A model generated the notes under the pieces. The model was not told the origin of the DNA. It did no database searches and saw only the letters and a program-made list of their open reading frames with translations. Positions 53,279-62,421 of a DNA stretch of 64,000 bases are shown here, one piece after another (position 1 is the stretch's first letter; each line of letters opens with the position of its first letter). The DNA is from Nocardioides alkalitolerans (GTDB taxonomy: Bacteria; Actinomycetota; Actinomycetes; Propionibacteriales; Nocardioidaceae): NCBI GenBank assembly GCA_038184435.1, contig CP116227.1:2633501-2697500 (forward strand). Direction: 5' to 3'. The position numbers and the translations under genes are program-made.

Positions 53279-53297
53279 TTAGGCAAGCCTAACTAAC
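53279..53297 (-). promoter_or_regulatory. IdeR/DtxR-type iron box
   Basis: TTAGGCAAGCCTAACTAAC is close to the DtxR/IdeR consensus TTAGGTTAGSCTAACCTAA. It is centred about 31 bp upstream of the siderophore-interacting protein start, so repression under iron-rich conditions is expected. Confidence 0.8.
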
Positions 53298-53306
53298 CGC
53301 CCGCGC

Positions 53307-53353
53307 GGTCGTGGTGCGAGGCCCGCGGACTCCGCAGGGCTCGCACCACGACC
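53307..53353 (-). terminator. ileS terminator hairpin
   Basis: Perfect 14-bp arms GGTCGTGGTGCGAG (53307-53320) and CTCGCACCACGACC (53340-53353). The loop itself can pair further (GCCCGCGG / CCGCAGGG). It begins 21 bp after the ileS stop. Confidence 0.8.
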
Positions 53354-53373
53354 AGGTGGGGACGGAGCGGGGC

Positions 53374-56300
53374 TCATGCCTTCGCGAGCGCCACGCTGAC
53401 CGCCTGCCCGTCGCCGACCGTCACGTCGGCGACGTGGGCGCCGGCGGGCAGCACGCCCGTCCCGACGGTGTACGACGACGCGAGCGTCTCCCCCGCCACC
53501 AGCGCCTCGTGGGTGCGGAGCGCGGCGAGCACGTCCTCGTCACCGCCGAGCACCAGCACGATGCGGTCGGAGACGTCGAGCCCGGCGTCCTTGCGGGCCT
53601 GCTGCACGGCGCGCACGACGTCGCGCGCGACGCCCTCCGCGGCCAGCTCCGGCGTCACCGTCGTGTCGAGCACGACGAAGCCGCCGCCGGGCAGCACCCC
53701 GATGGCCTCGCCCTCGCCGCCGGACGCGACCGTCTCGAGCGTGTACTCGCCCTTGACCAGCGCCAGGCCGCCCGCCGTGACGGTCCCGTCCTCGGCCACC
53801 GACCAGTCGCCCGACTTCGAGCCCTTGATCGCCCGCTGGACGTCCTTGCCGAGCCGGGGCCCGGCGGCCCGGGCGTTGACGACGAGGCGCTCGGAGACGC
53901 CGTACGCCGCGGCCTCGTCCGCGTCGGCGGCGACGAGCCGCACGCCCTTGAGGTTGAGCTCGTCGGCCACGAGGTCGCCGAAGCCGGGGAGCACGTCGGC
54001 GAGCGCGGCCGGGTCGTCGACCACGACGGTCAGCCCGGCGAGCGGGAGCCGGTTGCGCAGCTTCGCGCCCTTGCGCAGCGCCGACCCGGCGGAGCAGACC
54101 TCGCGCACGAGGTCCATGGCCGCGACGAGGGCGTCGTCGGCGGGGAGCTCGTCGAGCGTCGGCCAGTCGGTGAGGTGCACCGAACGACCACCGGTCAGCC
54201 CGCGCCACACCTCCTCCGTCGTCAGCGGCAGCAGCGGCGCCGTCACCCGGCAGACCGTCTCGAGCACGGTGAAGAGCGTGTCGAACGCAGCCCGGTCGAC
54301 GTCGTCGCCGGTGGACCAGAAGCGCTCGCGGGACCGGCGGATGTACCAGTTCGTCAGCACGTCGAGGAACCCGCGCGTCGTCTCGCACGCGTCCGCGATG
54401 GCCAGCTCGTCGAGCTGGGTGGTCATCGTGGCGACGTACTGGCGCAGCTTCGCCAGCACGTAGCGGTCCAGCGGGTCCGTCGAGGTCGTGCTGGCCTGCG
54501 CCTCGTAGGACTCGGCGTTCGCGTAGAGGCTGAAGAAGTACCAGCTGTTCCAGAGCGGGATCATCACCTGGCGCACGCAGTCGCGGATGCCCTGCTCCGT
54601 GACCACCAGGTTGCCGCCCCGCAGGATCGGCGACGCCATGAGGAACCAGCGCATCGCGTCGGCGCCGTCGCGGTCGAAGACCTCGGAGACGTCGGGGTAG
54701 TTGCGCAGCGACTTGCTCATCTTGTTGCCGTCGCTGCCCAGCACGATGCCGTGGCTGATGCAGGTGGAGAACGCCGGCTTGTCGAACAGCGCCGTGGCCA
54801 GGATGTGCAGCGTGTAGAACCAGCCGCGGGTCTGGCCGATGTACTCGACGATGAAGTCCGCCGGGAAGTGGCCCTGCAGCGACGCCGCGCCGTCGAACCA
54901 CTCCTTGTTCTCGAACGGGTAGTGCACCTGCGCGAAGCTCATCGAGCCCGAGTCGAACCACACGTCGAGCACGTCGGTCACGCGCCGCATGGTGCTGCGC
55001 TCGCCCTCGGGACGCGGGTCGTCCGGGTTCGGTCGCACGAGGTCGTCGACGAACGGCCGGTGCAGGTCGGGCTCGCCCGCCGCGTTGCGCGGCAGCCGCC
55101 CGAAGTCGCGCTCGATCTCCTCGAAGGAGCCGTAGACGTCGACCCGGGGGTAGGCCGGGTCGTCGCTCTTCCACACCGGCACCGGGGAGCCCCAGAAGCG
55201 GTTGCGGGTGATCGACCAGTCGCGGGCGTTCTCCAGCCACTTGCCGAACTGGCCGTCCTGGATGTGGTCGGGCACCCAGCGGATCTGCTGGTTGAGCTCG
55301 AGCATCCGGTCCTTGATCCGCGTGACCTCCACGAACCACGACGAGACGCCCTTGTAGATGAGCGGCTGCCGGCAACGCCAGCAGTGGGGGTAGGAGTGGT
55401 CGTAGGTCTCGCGCCGCAGCAGCACCGTGCCGAAGGAGACCGACCCCGTGTCCGTGGCGTCGCGGCCGGCGACGTGGTCGAGGGCGTACGTCGCGTTCTT
55501 GAGGTGCTCGATGATCGGCTGGTTCGCGTCGAAGACCTGCACCCCGGCGTACTCGGTCACCGGCGCGGTGAACCGGCCGTCCTTGCCGACGGGCATGACG
55601 GCCTCGATGCCCTCGCGGTCGGTGACGACCTTGTCGTCCTCGCCGAAGGCACCGGCGGTGTGGACGAGGCCCGTGCCGTCCGTCGTGGTGACGAACTCGG
55701 CGGGGACGACACGGAACGCGTTCTCGTGGCCCGCGTAGTAGGAGAACGGCGGCGTGTAGACGCGCCCGAGGAGCTCGGCGCCCGTGTAGCGCGCGACCAC
55801 CTGGTCCTCGACGCTCTCGCTGGCGTCGTCCTTCAGCTCGCGGGCGTACGACGCGAGCCGCGCCTCCGCGAGGACGTAACGCTCCGGCGTACCGGTGAAG
55901 GAGGACTCGACCACGACGTAGTCGATGTCCTCGCCCACCATGACCGCGAGGTTGGAGGGCAGGGTCCACGGGGTCGTCGTCCAGACGAGCGCGAGCGCGC
56001 CCGCCAGCGGGTCGTCGCCGCCGTCGGGGCCGTGGCCGTGCAGGCGCACGCCGACGGTGACCGCCGGGTCCTGCCGCATCTGGTAGACGTCGTCGTCCAT
56101 CCGCAGCTCGTGGTTGGACAGCGGGGTCTCGTCGTTCCAGCAGTACGGCAGCACGCGGAAGCCCTCGTAGACGAGGCCCTTCTCGTGCAGCGACTTGAAC
56201 GCCCAGATGACCGACTCCATGTAGTCGGGGTTGAGGGTGCGGTAGTCGTTCTCGAAGTCGACCCACCGCGCCTGGCGCGTGACGTAGTCCTGCCACTCGC

Positions 56301-56724
56301 CCGTGTACTTCAGCACCGAGGCCCGGCAGGCGTCGTTGAACTTCTCGATGCCCAGCTCGAGGATCTCGTCGGTGGTCTTGATGCCGTTCAGGCGCATCGC
56401 CTCGAGCTCGGCCGGGAGGCCGTGGGTGTCCCAGCCGAAGCGGCGCTCGACGCGCTTGCCGCGCATCGTCTGGTAGCGCGGCACGATGTCCTTGACGTAG
56501 CCCGTCAGCAGGTGGCCGTAGTGGGGCAGGCCGTTGGCGAACGGCGGACCGTCGTAGAACACGAACTCGTTCTCGCCCTGCTCACCGGCGCTGCGCTGCG
56601 CGACGCTCGCCGCGAACGTGTCGTCGGACTCCCAGTAGGCCAGCACCTGCTTCTCGATCTCCGGGAAGCGGGGGGACGTCGGGACGCGGTCGGCGCCGCT
56701 GGTGGAGACCTGGGGGTAGGCCAT
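53374..56724 (-). CDS. ileS: isoleucyl-tRNA synthetase
   Basis: 1116 aa. The class I signature HIGH appears as PHYGHLL (67-73) and KMSKS as KMSKSLRN (about residue 666). The large CP1 editing domain and GWDTHGLPAELEAM follow. Length and segments such as RRFGWDTHGLPAE and ITRNRFWGSPVPVW resemble the IleS2/eukaryote-like type, which often gives mupirocin tolerance; that is inference. ATG at 56724 lies after GGAG; the open frame to 56883 covers the T-box leader and is not coding. Confidence 0.97.
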   Translation of the reverse strand: MAYPQVSTSGADRVPTSPRFPEIEKQVLAYWESDDTFAASVAQRSAGEQGENEFVFYDGPPFANGLPHYGHLLTGYVKDIVPRYQTMRGKRVERRFGWDTHGLPAELEAMRLNGIKTTDEILELGIEKFNDACRASVLKYTGEWQDYVTRQARWVDFENDYRTLNPDYMESVIWAFKSLHEKGLVYEGFRVLPYCWNDETPLSNHELRMDDDVYQMRQDPAVTVGVRLHGHGPDGGDDPLAGALALVWTTTPWTLPSNLAVMVGEDIDYVVVESSFTGTPERYVLAEARLASYARELKDDASESVEDQVVARYTGAELLGRVYTPPFSYYAGHENAFRVVPAEFVTTTDGTGLVHTAGAFGEDDKVVTDREGIEAVMPVGKDGRFTAPVTEYAGVQVFDANQPIIEHLKNATYALDHVAGRDATDTGSVSFGTVLLRRETYDHSYPHCWRCRQPLIYKGVSSWFVEVTRIKDRMLELNQQIRWVPDHIQDGQFGKWLENARDWSITRNRFWGSPVPVWKSDDPAYPRVDVYGSFEEIERDFGRLPRNAAGEPDLHRPFVDDLVRPNPDDPRPEGERSTMRRVTDVLDVWFDSGSMSFAQVHYPFENKEWFDGAASLQGHFPADFIVEYIGQTRGWFYTLHILATALFDKPAFSTCISHGIVLGSDGNKMSKSLRNYPDVSEVFDRDGADAMRWFLMASPILRGGNLVVTEQGIRDCVRQVMIPLWNSWYFFSLYANAESYEAQASTTSTDPLDRYVLAKLRQYVATMTTQLDELAIADACETTRGFLDVLTNWYIRRSRERFWSTGDDVDRAAFDTLFTVLETVCRVTAPLLPLTTEEVWRGLTGGRSVHLTDWPTLDELPADDALVAAMDLVREVCSAGSALRKGAKLRNRLPLAGLTVVVDDPAALADVLPGFGDLVADELNLKGVRLVAADADEAAAYGVSERLVVNARAAGPRLGKDVQRAIKGSKSGDWSVAEDGTVTAGGLALVKGEYTLETVASGGEGEAIGVLPGGGFVVLDTTVTPELAAEGVARDVVRAVQQARKDAGLDVSDRIVLVLGGDEDVLAALRTHEALVAGETLASSYTVGTGVLPAGAHVADVTVGDGQAVSVALAKA

Positions 56725-56975
56725 CGCGGTGAGCTCCTGGTGGTCGGTTCGGTCGGTCGTCGTGCGTGGCTGCTGCTCGTGCCACGAGGACGACGCCGGG
56801 GCGCCGCGGTACCACCTCGCTTGCCGCCGCCCCCGTTGCCGGGACGCGACGACCGCTTCGTTCGTGGGCTGTGACGGGCCCACCCGTCCGGTTCTACTGA
56901 GGGAGCAGGCTCCCCGTTCTTCCGGAGGCTCGCCGCTGATGACGGCTCCAGCGCCTCTGCGCGGGATGGTACGCC
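56725..56975 (-). promoter_or_regulatory. ileS: ileS T-box riboswitch leader
   Basis: The minus-strand leader contains the T-box core AGGTGGTACCGCGG (56817 to 56804). About 120 nt upstream a stem GAGGC...GCCTC holds AUC (56940-56938), a candidate isoleucine specifier. No terminator lies between the T-box and the start; the SD GGAG is close to ATG, so control is likely translational, as in other actinobacterial ileS leaders. Confidence 0.8.
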
Positions 56976-57049
56976 GCCCGCTCGCCCCCCGCGAATCCGT
57001 TCCGTCGCGCTCCCTCGCCGTCGGGGTGGGCCTGTCCTAGGGTGCCCGC

Positions 57050-57457
57050 GTGCCTCCCGCCGTCTGGCTCGTGCCCCTCATCCCCGTCGCCGTGGGGCTC
57101 GTGCTCGTCGTCGTGGGACGCGTGCGGCTCGGGATGACGCGCGACTGGGTGCGCACGACGGGTGTGGTCACCACGCGGGACGGCGCGGTGAGCGGCTTCC
57201 CGTCGCAGTACCCGACCTTCATGTGGCAGGACGGCAACGGGACCTGGCACCGGCAGCGCTCCGGGATGCGGGGCGGCATCCTGTCCCCCGGCCGGCCCGT
57301 GCCCGTGGCCTACGACCCGGCGTCGCCGAGCCGCGCCATGATCGACACCCCGGTGCAGAACGGCCGGCTCCTCGCCACCATCGGGCTGGCGGTCGCCCTC
57401 GGCGGCGGGGCTCTCGCCCTCGGCATCCTCACGATGGTGGCGGTCGTCGCGGTCTGA
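57050..57457 (+). CDS. DUF3592 membrane protein
   Basis: 135 aa. Helix 1 (VWLVPLIPVAVGLVLVVVG), a beta-rich external loop (FPSQYPTFMWQDGNGTWHRQ, PVAYDPASPSRAMID) and helix 2 at the C-terminus. DUF3592 layout. GTG at 57050 follows TAGGGT (57038-57043) by 6 bases, so it is probably a leaderless transcript. Function unknown. Confidence 0.8.
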   Translation: MPPAVWLVPLIPVAVGLVLVVVGRVRLGMTRDWVRTTGVVTTRDGAVSGFPSQYPTFMWQDGNGTWHRQRSGMRGGILSPGRPVPVAYDPASPSRAMIDTPVQNGRLLATIGLAVALGGGALALGILTMVAVVAV

Positions 57458-57553
57458 CGGCCCCGCGGCGTACCGGTGCCCTCCTAGAGTGGGCCCGATC
57501 CGTGGGTGCGGTCCGTGGCTGCGGTCCGTCGAGAGCACGAGGAGGTGGCCGCC

Positions 57554-58723
57554 GTGGCTCCGAGGCTTCCCGAACCGGGGGACGTGATCGCCGGGCGCTA
57601 CGAGCTGGTCCGCGTGCTGGGCCGCGGCGGCATGGCCGTCGTGCTCGAGGGGCGGGACCTGCTGCTGGAGCGCCCCGTCGCCGTCAAGGTGCTGAGCGAC
57701 ACCGCCGACGACGAGAAGGCGCACGAGCGCTTCGTCGCCGAGGCGCGGCTCCTCGCGCGCCTGCACCACCCGCGTCTCGTGACCGTGCTCGACGCGGGCA
57801 CCGTCGACGGCCGGCCCCACATCGTCATGGAACTCGTGGCCGGCTCCGACCTCGCGGCGGTGCTGCGGGACGGTCCCCTCCCGGCGGACCGGGTCGCCCG
57901 ACTCGGCGCCGAGGTCGCGGAGGCGCTCGCCCACGCCCACGCGGCGGGGATCGTCCACCGCGACGTGAAGCCCGGCAACGTGCTCGTGGAGGACAGCGGC
58001 CACGTGCGGCTCGCCGACTTCGGCATCGCCCGCCTCGCGGAGGCGACCACCCGGCACACCCGCACCGGCACCGTGATCGGGTCCCCCGTCTACCTCGCCC
58101 CCGAGCAGGTCGCCGGGGAGACGGTGACGACGGCGACCGACCTCTACTCGCTGGGGCTCCTGCTGCTGGAGGCCCTCACCGGGGAACCGCCGTTCACCGG
58201 CACGCAGATCGAGGTGGCCATGGCCCGGCTCACGGCCGGGCCGACGCTGCCCCCGACGCTGCCGCCCGGGTGGGCGGCGCTGCTGCGCGACCTCACCGCG
58301 CGGGAGCCGGCGCAGCGTCCCGACGCGGCCGCCGCCGAGGCGCGGCTGCGTGCGTTGGCGACGGGCGACGTCGCCGGGGCCGCGGCCCCCACCGCCACGG
58401 CGGTGCTCCCGGTGGCGGACCTCCCGTCCGCTCCGCTGCCTCCCCCGCTGCCTCCCCATCCCGGTGGCCCGGCGCCGTCGAGCACCGCGGTGCTCCCGAG
58501 CCGCGACCGCGACGTACGGCGCCGGCGCGGTCCCCTCCTCGCCGCCGTCGGCGTCGTGGTGGTGCTCGGGCTCGTCGGCGGCGCGGCGATCGCCCTCGGC
58601 GCGGGCGACGGGGACGGCGGCGGCTCCGCGCCCGACGTGCCGGCGGTGCCCGCGGACGCGCCCGCCGACCTGCAGGACCCGCTGGCCGCCCTGCACGACG
58701 CGGTCGAGGAGGCGACGCGATGA
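57554..58723 (+). CDS. membrane serine/threonine protein kinase (Hanks-type)
   Basis: 389 aa. Kinase domain: GRGGMAVV loop (23-30), Lys45 in AVKVL, HRDVKPGN (135-142), DFGIAR (155-160), activation-loop TGTVIGSPVYLAPEQ. After a Pro-rich linker one membrane helix (GPLLAAVGVVVVLGLVGGAAIAL) ends in a short acidic external tail without PASTA repeats. GTG at 57554 has GGAGG upstream. Its stop overlaps the lipoprotein start (ATGA). Confidence 0.92.
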   Translation: MAPRLPEPGDVIAGRYELVRVLGRGGMAVVLEGRDLLLERPVAVKVLSDTADDEKAHERFVAEARLLARLHHPRLVTVLDAGTVDGRPHIVMELVAGSDLAAVLRDGPLPADRVARLGAEVAEALAHAHAAGIVHRDVKPGNVLVEDSGHVRLADFGIARLAEATTRHTRTGTVIGSPVYLAPEQVAGETVTTATDLYSLGLLLLEALTGEPPFTGTQIEVAMARLTAGPTLPPTLPPGWAALLRDLTAREPAQRPDAAAAEARLRALATGDVAGAAAPTATAVLPVADLPSAPLPPPLPPHPGGPAPSSTAVLPSRDRDVRRRRGPLLAAVGVVVVLGLVGGAAIALGAGDGDGGGSAPDVPAVPADAPADLQDPLAALHDAVEEATR

Positions 58724-59241
58724 GCGCCCGTCCGTCGCGGCTCGGCCGGGTGCTCGCCGGCACGGCCCTCGTGCTGCTGACCGCCTGCGGGGGCGGCTCC
58801 CAGGACAGCCGCGCCGAGCTGGTCGACGCGCTGGAGGCGATCGACGACAGCGTGACCGGCTCCGACGACGACCTCGTGCTGCAGCGCATCGACGAGCTGG
58901 TCGAGCGCACCGAGGACGCCCGCGACGCCGGGGACATCAGCGACGCCGAGGCCGAGCAGGTGCTGGCCGCGGCCGAGGCGCTGCGCGCGGCGGTGCTCGC
59001 CGGGGCGGGCGACGAGCCGACCCCGGGACCCACCACCGCACCCACCACGGAGCCGACGAGCGAGCCGACGACCCCGTCCACGACCGGCCCCGCGCCGCCC
59101 ACCTCGGCGCCGACCTCGGACGAGACCGACGAGGACGACGAGGACGACCGTCCGGGTCCCGGCGGGGGTCGGGGCGGGCCTGACGACAAGGACGACAAGG
59201 ACGACCGGGACGACGGCCCGCGGGGGCCGCGGGAGCCCTAG
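58720..59241 (+). CDS. lipoprotein with acidic tail, kinase partner
   Basis: 173 aa. Lipobox LTAC with signal peptide RVLAGTALVLLTAC, a helical middle (RAELVDALEAIDDSVTG), then a Thr/Pro-rich segment and an Asp/Lys/Gly tail (DDKDDKDDRDD). Translationally coupled to the kinase, so a candidate kinase substrate or sensor partner. Its TAG stop overlaps the stop of the converging phospholipase gene. Confidence 0.8.
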   Translation: MSARPSRLGRVLAGTALVLLTACGGGSQDSRAELVDALEAIDDSVTGSDDDLVLQRIDELVERTEDARDAGDISDAEAEQVLAAAEALRAAVLAGAGDEPTPGPTTAPTTEPTSEPTTPSTTGPAPPTSAPTSDETDEDDEDDRPGPGGGRGGPDDKDDKDDRDDGPRGPREP

Positions 59242-60263
59242 CTGATCCCCGCCCGGTCGAGGGCCTCGGCGGTGAGCCGCTGGCCGAGCTCGACCATCTC
59301 GGTCGCGCGGTGGAAGTCCAGCGTGCGGCAGGCGTCGACCGGGACGTCGACGGTGACGTCGGCCGGGAACGCCGCCTGGCGGTAGCGGTGCACGAGCCCC
59401 TGCATCGCCTCGAACGCCTGGGCGGTGACGTCGGTGAGGCGCAGGTCCTTCGGCAGCGGGTCGATCCCGCCGACCGGGGGGTCGGCCGAGGCCACGGCCT
59501 CGGGTGCGGCCGGCTCGACGGCTCCCGTGGGGTCGCCGCGGTGACCGTCCTGGTCGTCCACGTCGACGGCGTGCTCCTCGCGCCCCGTGATGCTGGAGAT
59601 CGTGCGGCGCAAGCGACCCCGCCACTCCTCGCGTCGCTGCGGGGCCGCCGACTCCTGCGACGGCGCCTGGCGCCCCGGCCGCTCCCGGCGGCCGAGGAGC
59701 GACACCGCCACGGTGAGGTCCGCCGGGACGGCGGTGGTGGGATCGATGGGCACCGGGTTGAGGAGGCCGCCGTCGACGAGGAGGCGGCCGTTGATCATCA
59801 CCGGGGTGAAGAGGCCCGGGATCGCGATCGAGGCCCGCACAGCCGGCAGGAGGGGTCCGCGCTGGAACCAGACCTCCCGCTGCGAGCCCAGGTCGGTGGC
59901 CACGGCGGTGAAGGGCACCGGCAGGTCCTCGATGTCGACGTCGCCGAAGAGCTCCCCGATCTCGTTGAGCAGCCGGTCCGCCGCGACCGCGCCCGGCGCG
60001 GAGAGCTTGAAGTCCATCAGCCGGAGCACGTCGCGCTGCCGCAGCCCCATCGCCCAGGCGGCGAAGTCGTCGTCCCGACCGGCGGCGGCGAGGGCGCCGA
60101 CGACCGCGCCCATCGACGTACCGGCGATGGTGACCACCTCGTGCCCGCGGGCGCGCAGCTCCTGGAGGGCCCCGAGGTGGGCGTATCCCCGGGCGCCGCC
60201 GCTGCCGAGGGCGAGGGCGACGCGGGTGCGTCGCGCAGGAACGGGGCCCGTCGCGGAGGTCAC
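59238..60263 (-). CDS. patatin-like phospholipase
   Basis: 341 aa. Oxyanion motif GSGGARG (20-26), nucleophile Ser50 in GTSMGA, catalytic Asp in VDGGLLNP. Cytoplasmic or membrane-associated lipid acyl hydrolase. A basic linker and an acidic insert (residues about 200-275) separate the catalytic core from a conserved C-terminal helix block. GTG at 60263 follows TATTCT by 7 bases, suggesting a leaderless transcript. Confidence 0.9.
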   Translation of the reverse strand: MTSATGPVPARRTRVALALGSGGARGYAHLGALQELRARGHEVVTIAGTSMGAVVGALAAAGRDDDFAAWAMGLRQRDVLRLMDFKLSAPGAVAADRLLNEIGELFGDVDIEDLPVPFTAVATDLGSQREVWFQRGPLLPAVRASIAIPGLFTPVMINGRLLVDGGLLNPVPIDPTTAVPADLTVAVSLLGRRERPGRQAPSQESAAPQRREEWRGRLRRTISSITGREEHAVDVDDQDGHRGDPTGAVEPAAPEAVASADPPVGGIDPLPKDLRLTDVTAQAFEAMQGLVHRYRQAAFPADVTVDVPVDACRTLDFHRATEMVELGQRLTAEALDRAGIS

Positions 60264-60311
60264 AGCAGGGAGAATAGGCGGGAGTCCAGGACGGGCGTAG
60301 CGTCCTGCGCC

Positions 60312-61580
60312 GTGCAGATCCGCGGTCTTCTCGCCGACACCCGTCCCCTCGCCGTACCGGCGTTCCGGCGCCTGTGGATCGCGAACATCGTCACGGTGGT
60401 GGGCGCGCAGCTGACGGTCGTGGCGGTGCCGGCGCAGATCTACGCGATGACGGGGTCGTCGGCGTACGTCGGCCTCACCGGCGTCTTCGGCCTCGTCCCC
60501 CTCATCGCCTTCGGGCTCTGGGGCGGCGCGCTCGCCGACCACTTCGACCGTCGGATCCTGCTGCTCGTCACCACGACCGGCCTCATCGCGACGAGCGCCC
60601 TCTTCTGGGTGCAGGCCGCGGCAGGCTGGAACGACGTGTGGGTGCTGCTCGGGCTGTTCTCGGTGCAGCAGGCGTTCTTCGCGATCAACCAACCGACCCG
60701 GACGGCGATCCTGCCGAAGCTGGTCGACTCCTCGCTCCTGCCCGCGGCGGCGTCGCTCAACATGACCGTCATGCAGGCCGGCGCGATCGCGGGGCCGCTG
60801 GTCGCGGGCGTGCTCATCCCGTTCACGGGCTTCGCGTGGCTCTACCTCGCCGACACCGTCTGCCTCTTCGCGACGCTCGCGGCCGTGATCAGCCTGCCGT
60901 CGCTGCCGGTGGAGGGGACGACCGGTACGCCGGGGCTGAGGTCCGTCGTCGAGGGCCTCACCTACCTGGCGGGGCAGCCGGTGCTCCTCATGAGCTTCGT
61001 CGTCGACATCATCGCGATGCTGTTCGGGATGCCGCGCGCGCTGTTCCCGGAGATCGCCCACGTCTCCTTCGGGGGACCGGACGAGGGCGGGCTCGCCTTC
61101 GCCCTGCTCTTCGCCGCCATCCCCGCGGGTGCCGTCATCGGCGGCGTCTTCTCGGGGTGGGTGACCCGGATCGAGCGGCAGGGCCTCGCCGTCGTGCTGT
61201 CCATCGTGGTGTGGGGGCTCGCCATCACCGGGTTCGGTCTCGCGGCCGGCGCCGCCGACGGCTCTGCCGGGATCTGGCTGGCCATGGCCGTGCTCATGCT
61301 CGCCATCGGCGGCGCCGCCGACATGGCCTCGGCCGCCTTCCGGCAGACGATGCTGCTGGCGGCGGCGTCCGACCAGGTGCGGGGCCGGCTCCAGGGCGTG
61401 TTCATCGTCGTCGTCGCCGGCGGCCCGCGTCTCGCCGACGTCGCCCACGGTGGCGCCGCCGCCGTCGTCGGCGCCTCGGCCGCCGCGGCCGGTGGCGGCG
61501 TGCTGACCGTCATCGGCGTCGTCGTCGCCGCCCTCGCCGTGCCGGCGTTCGTCCGGTACCGCGTCGTCCGGGCGTCGTGA
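60312..61580 (+). CDS. MFS transporter
   Basis: 422 aa, 12 helices in two halves, EntS-like (PAFRRLWIANIVTVVGAQLTVVAVP, GLWGGALADHFDRR, NQPTRTAILPKLV). Probably an exporter of a small molecule. GTG at 60312 follows TAGCGT by 8 bases, another leaderless candidate. Divergent from the patatin-like gene; ends before a set of hairpins. No biosynthetic cluster nearby suggests a substrate. Confidence 0.87.
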   Translation: MQIRGLLADTRPLAVPAFRRLWIANIVTVVGAQLTVVAVPAQIYAMTGSSAYVGLTGVFGLVPLIAFGLWGGALADHFDRRILLLVTTTGLIATSALFWVQAAAGWNDVWVLLGLFSVQQAFFAINQPTRTAILPKLVDSSLLPAAASLNMTVMQAGAIAGPLVAGVLIPFTGFAWLYLADTVCLFATLAAVISLPSLPVEGTTGTPGLRSVVEGLTYLAGQPVLLMSFVVDIIAMLFGMPRALFPEIAHVSFGGPDEGGLAFALLFAAIPAGAVIGGVFSGWVTRIERQGLAVVLSIVVWGLAITGFGLAAGAADGSAGIWLAMAVLMLAIGGAADMASAAFRQTMLLAAASDQVRGRLQGVFIVVVAGGPRLADVAHGGAAAVVGASAAAAGGGVLTVIGVVVAALAVPAFVRYRVVRAS

Positions 61581-61590
61581 GGGGCTCCGG

Positions 61591-61677
61591 TCGGTTCCCC
61601 GGCTAGCCGGGGAACCGACCACTTTGACCATCAAATTTCATGGTCAAAGCGGCGTGTTCCCCGGCTGACCGGGGAAC
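61591..61677. terminator. three consecutive hairpins between convergent genes
   Basis: Hairpin 1 is a 28-bp perfect palindrome (61591-61618, core CCCCGGCTAGCCGGGG). Hairpin 2 is an AT-rich stem CTTTGACCAT (61622-61631) / ATGGTCAAAG (61640-61649). Hairpin 3 is GTTCCCCGG (61656-61664) / CCGGGGAAC (61669-61677), nearly a repeat of hairpin 1. Probably a bidirectional terminator for the MFS and the following gene. Confidence 0.65.
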
Positions 61678-61725
61678 CGACCGCCCCGTGTCGGCCCCAC
61701 CTGTGGACGCGAAGCGGGCCGGGGG

Positions 61726-62358
61726 TCAGCGCAGGACGGGCTCGGGGCCCTTGATGGTGTCGATCCAGAACGTCACCTGGTCCGGCGACGGCCACGACCG
61801 CACCGGCGCCAGGCCGTCGACCGCGCCGCCGTCGATCCCGGCGAGACGCACGTAGGCCAGGCGGCCCTCGTCGACCCGCAGCGCGACGACGTACGCCTCC
61901 CCGTCGGGCCCCACGAACCTCGCCCGCACGGGGAACTCGGCGTCCGCGGGTACGGCGAGCGGCACGTCCTCGGGGACCTCGAAGGTCGCGAAGTCGATCG
62001 GCTGCCGCGGGTCGTGGGGGGCGTCGGCGGTGACGGAGCGCGCGAGCTGGGCGCGGAGCGCGAGGGCGCCGTAGTCCTCCGTCTGCGACAGGATCGCGTC
62101 GGTCAGGGCCCGCACGTCCTCGTCGAGGGCGCGGGTCTCCCACGTGGGCTCGCCGGCGTCGAGGTGGAGCTCGCTGCCGGACACCCCGCCCCGGGCGCGC
62201 GCGGCCAGGTCGCCGAGGCGGTCGCGGACGGCCTCGGCGGGGACGGCGCGGCGCGCGACCTCCCACCCGGCCCAGGCGAGGCCGCCGAGGACGGAGGCGG
62301 CGGCGCCGCGGCGTACCAGTCGCAGTGCCTCGCGCCGGGCTCGCGAATCGGGATCCAT
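61726..62358 (-). CDS. conserved hypothetical protein
   Basis: 210 aa. The N-terminus is Arg-rich with a short hydrophobic stretch (GAAASVLGGLAWAGWEVA) that may be membrane-associated. The rest is soluble, with repeated Asp/Glu and short beta segments (DGEAYVVALRVDEGRLAYVRLAG). No family recognised. Divergent from dapD across 63 bp. Confidence 0.75.
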   Translation of the reverse strand: MDPDSRARREALRLVRRGAAASVLGGLAWAGWEVARRAVPAEAVRDRLGDLAARARGGVSGSELHLDAGEPTWETRALDEDVRALTDAILSQTEDYGALALRAQLARSVTADAPHDPRQPIDFATFEVPEDVPLAVPADAEFPVRARFVGPDGEAYVVALRVDEGRLAYVRLAGIDGGAVDGLAPVRSWPSPDQVTFWIDTIKGPEPVLR

Positions 62359-62421
62359 GGACCCAGACGGTAGCCGGACTCTCCTCGGAGCTGTCGGCGG
62401 CGGTCCGTAGCATGGTGCGAC

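Noticed and set aside
56725..56883. N-terminal extension of IleS
   Set aside because: The extra 53 codons translate the T-box leader.
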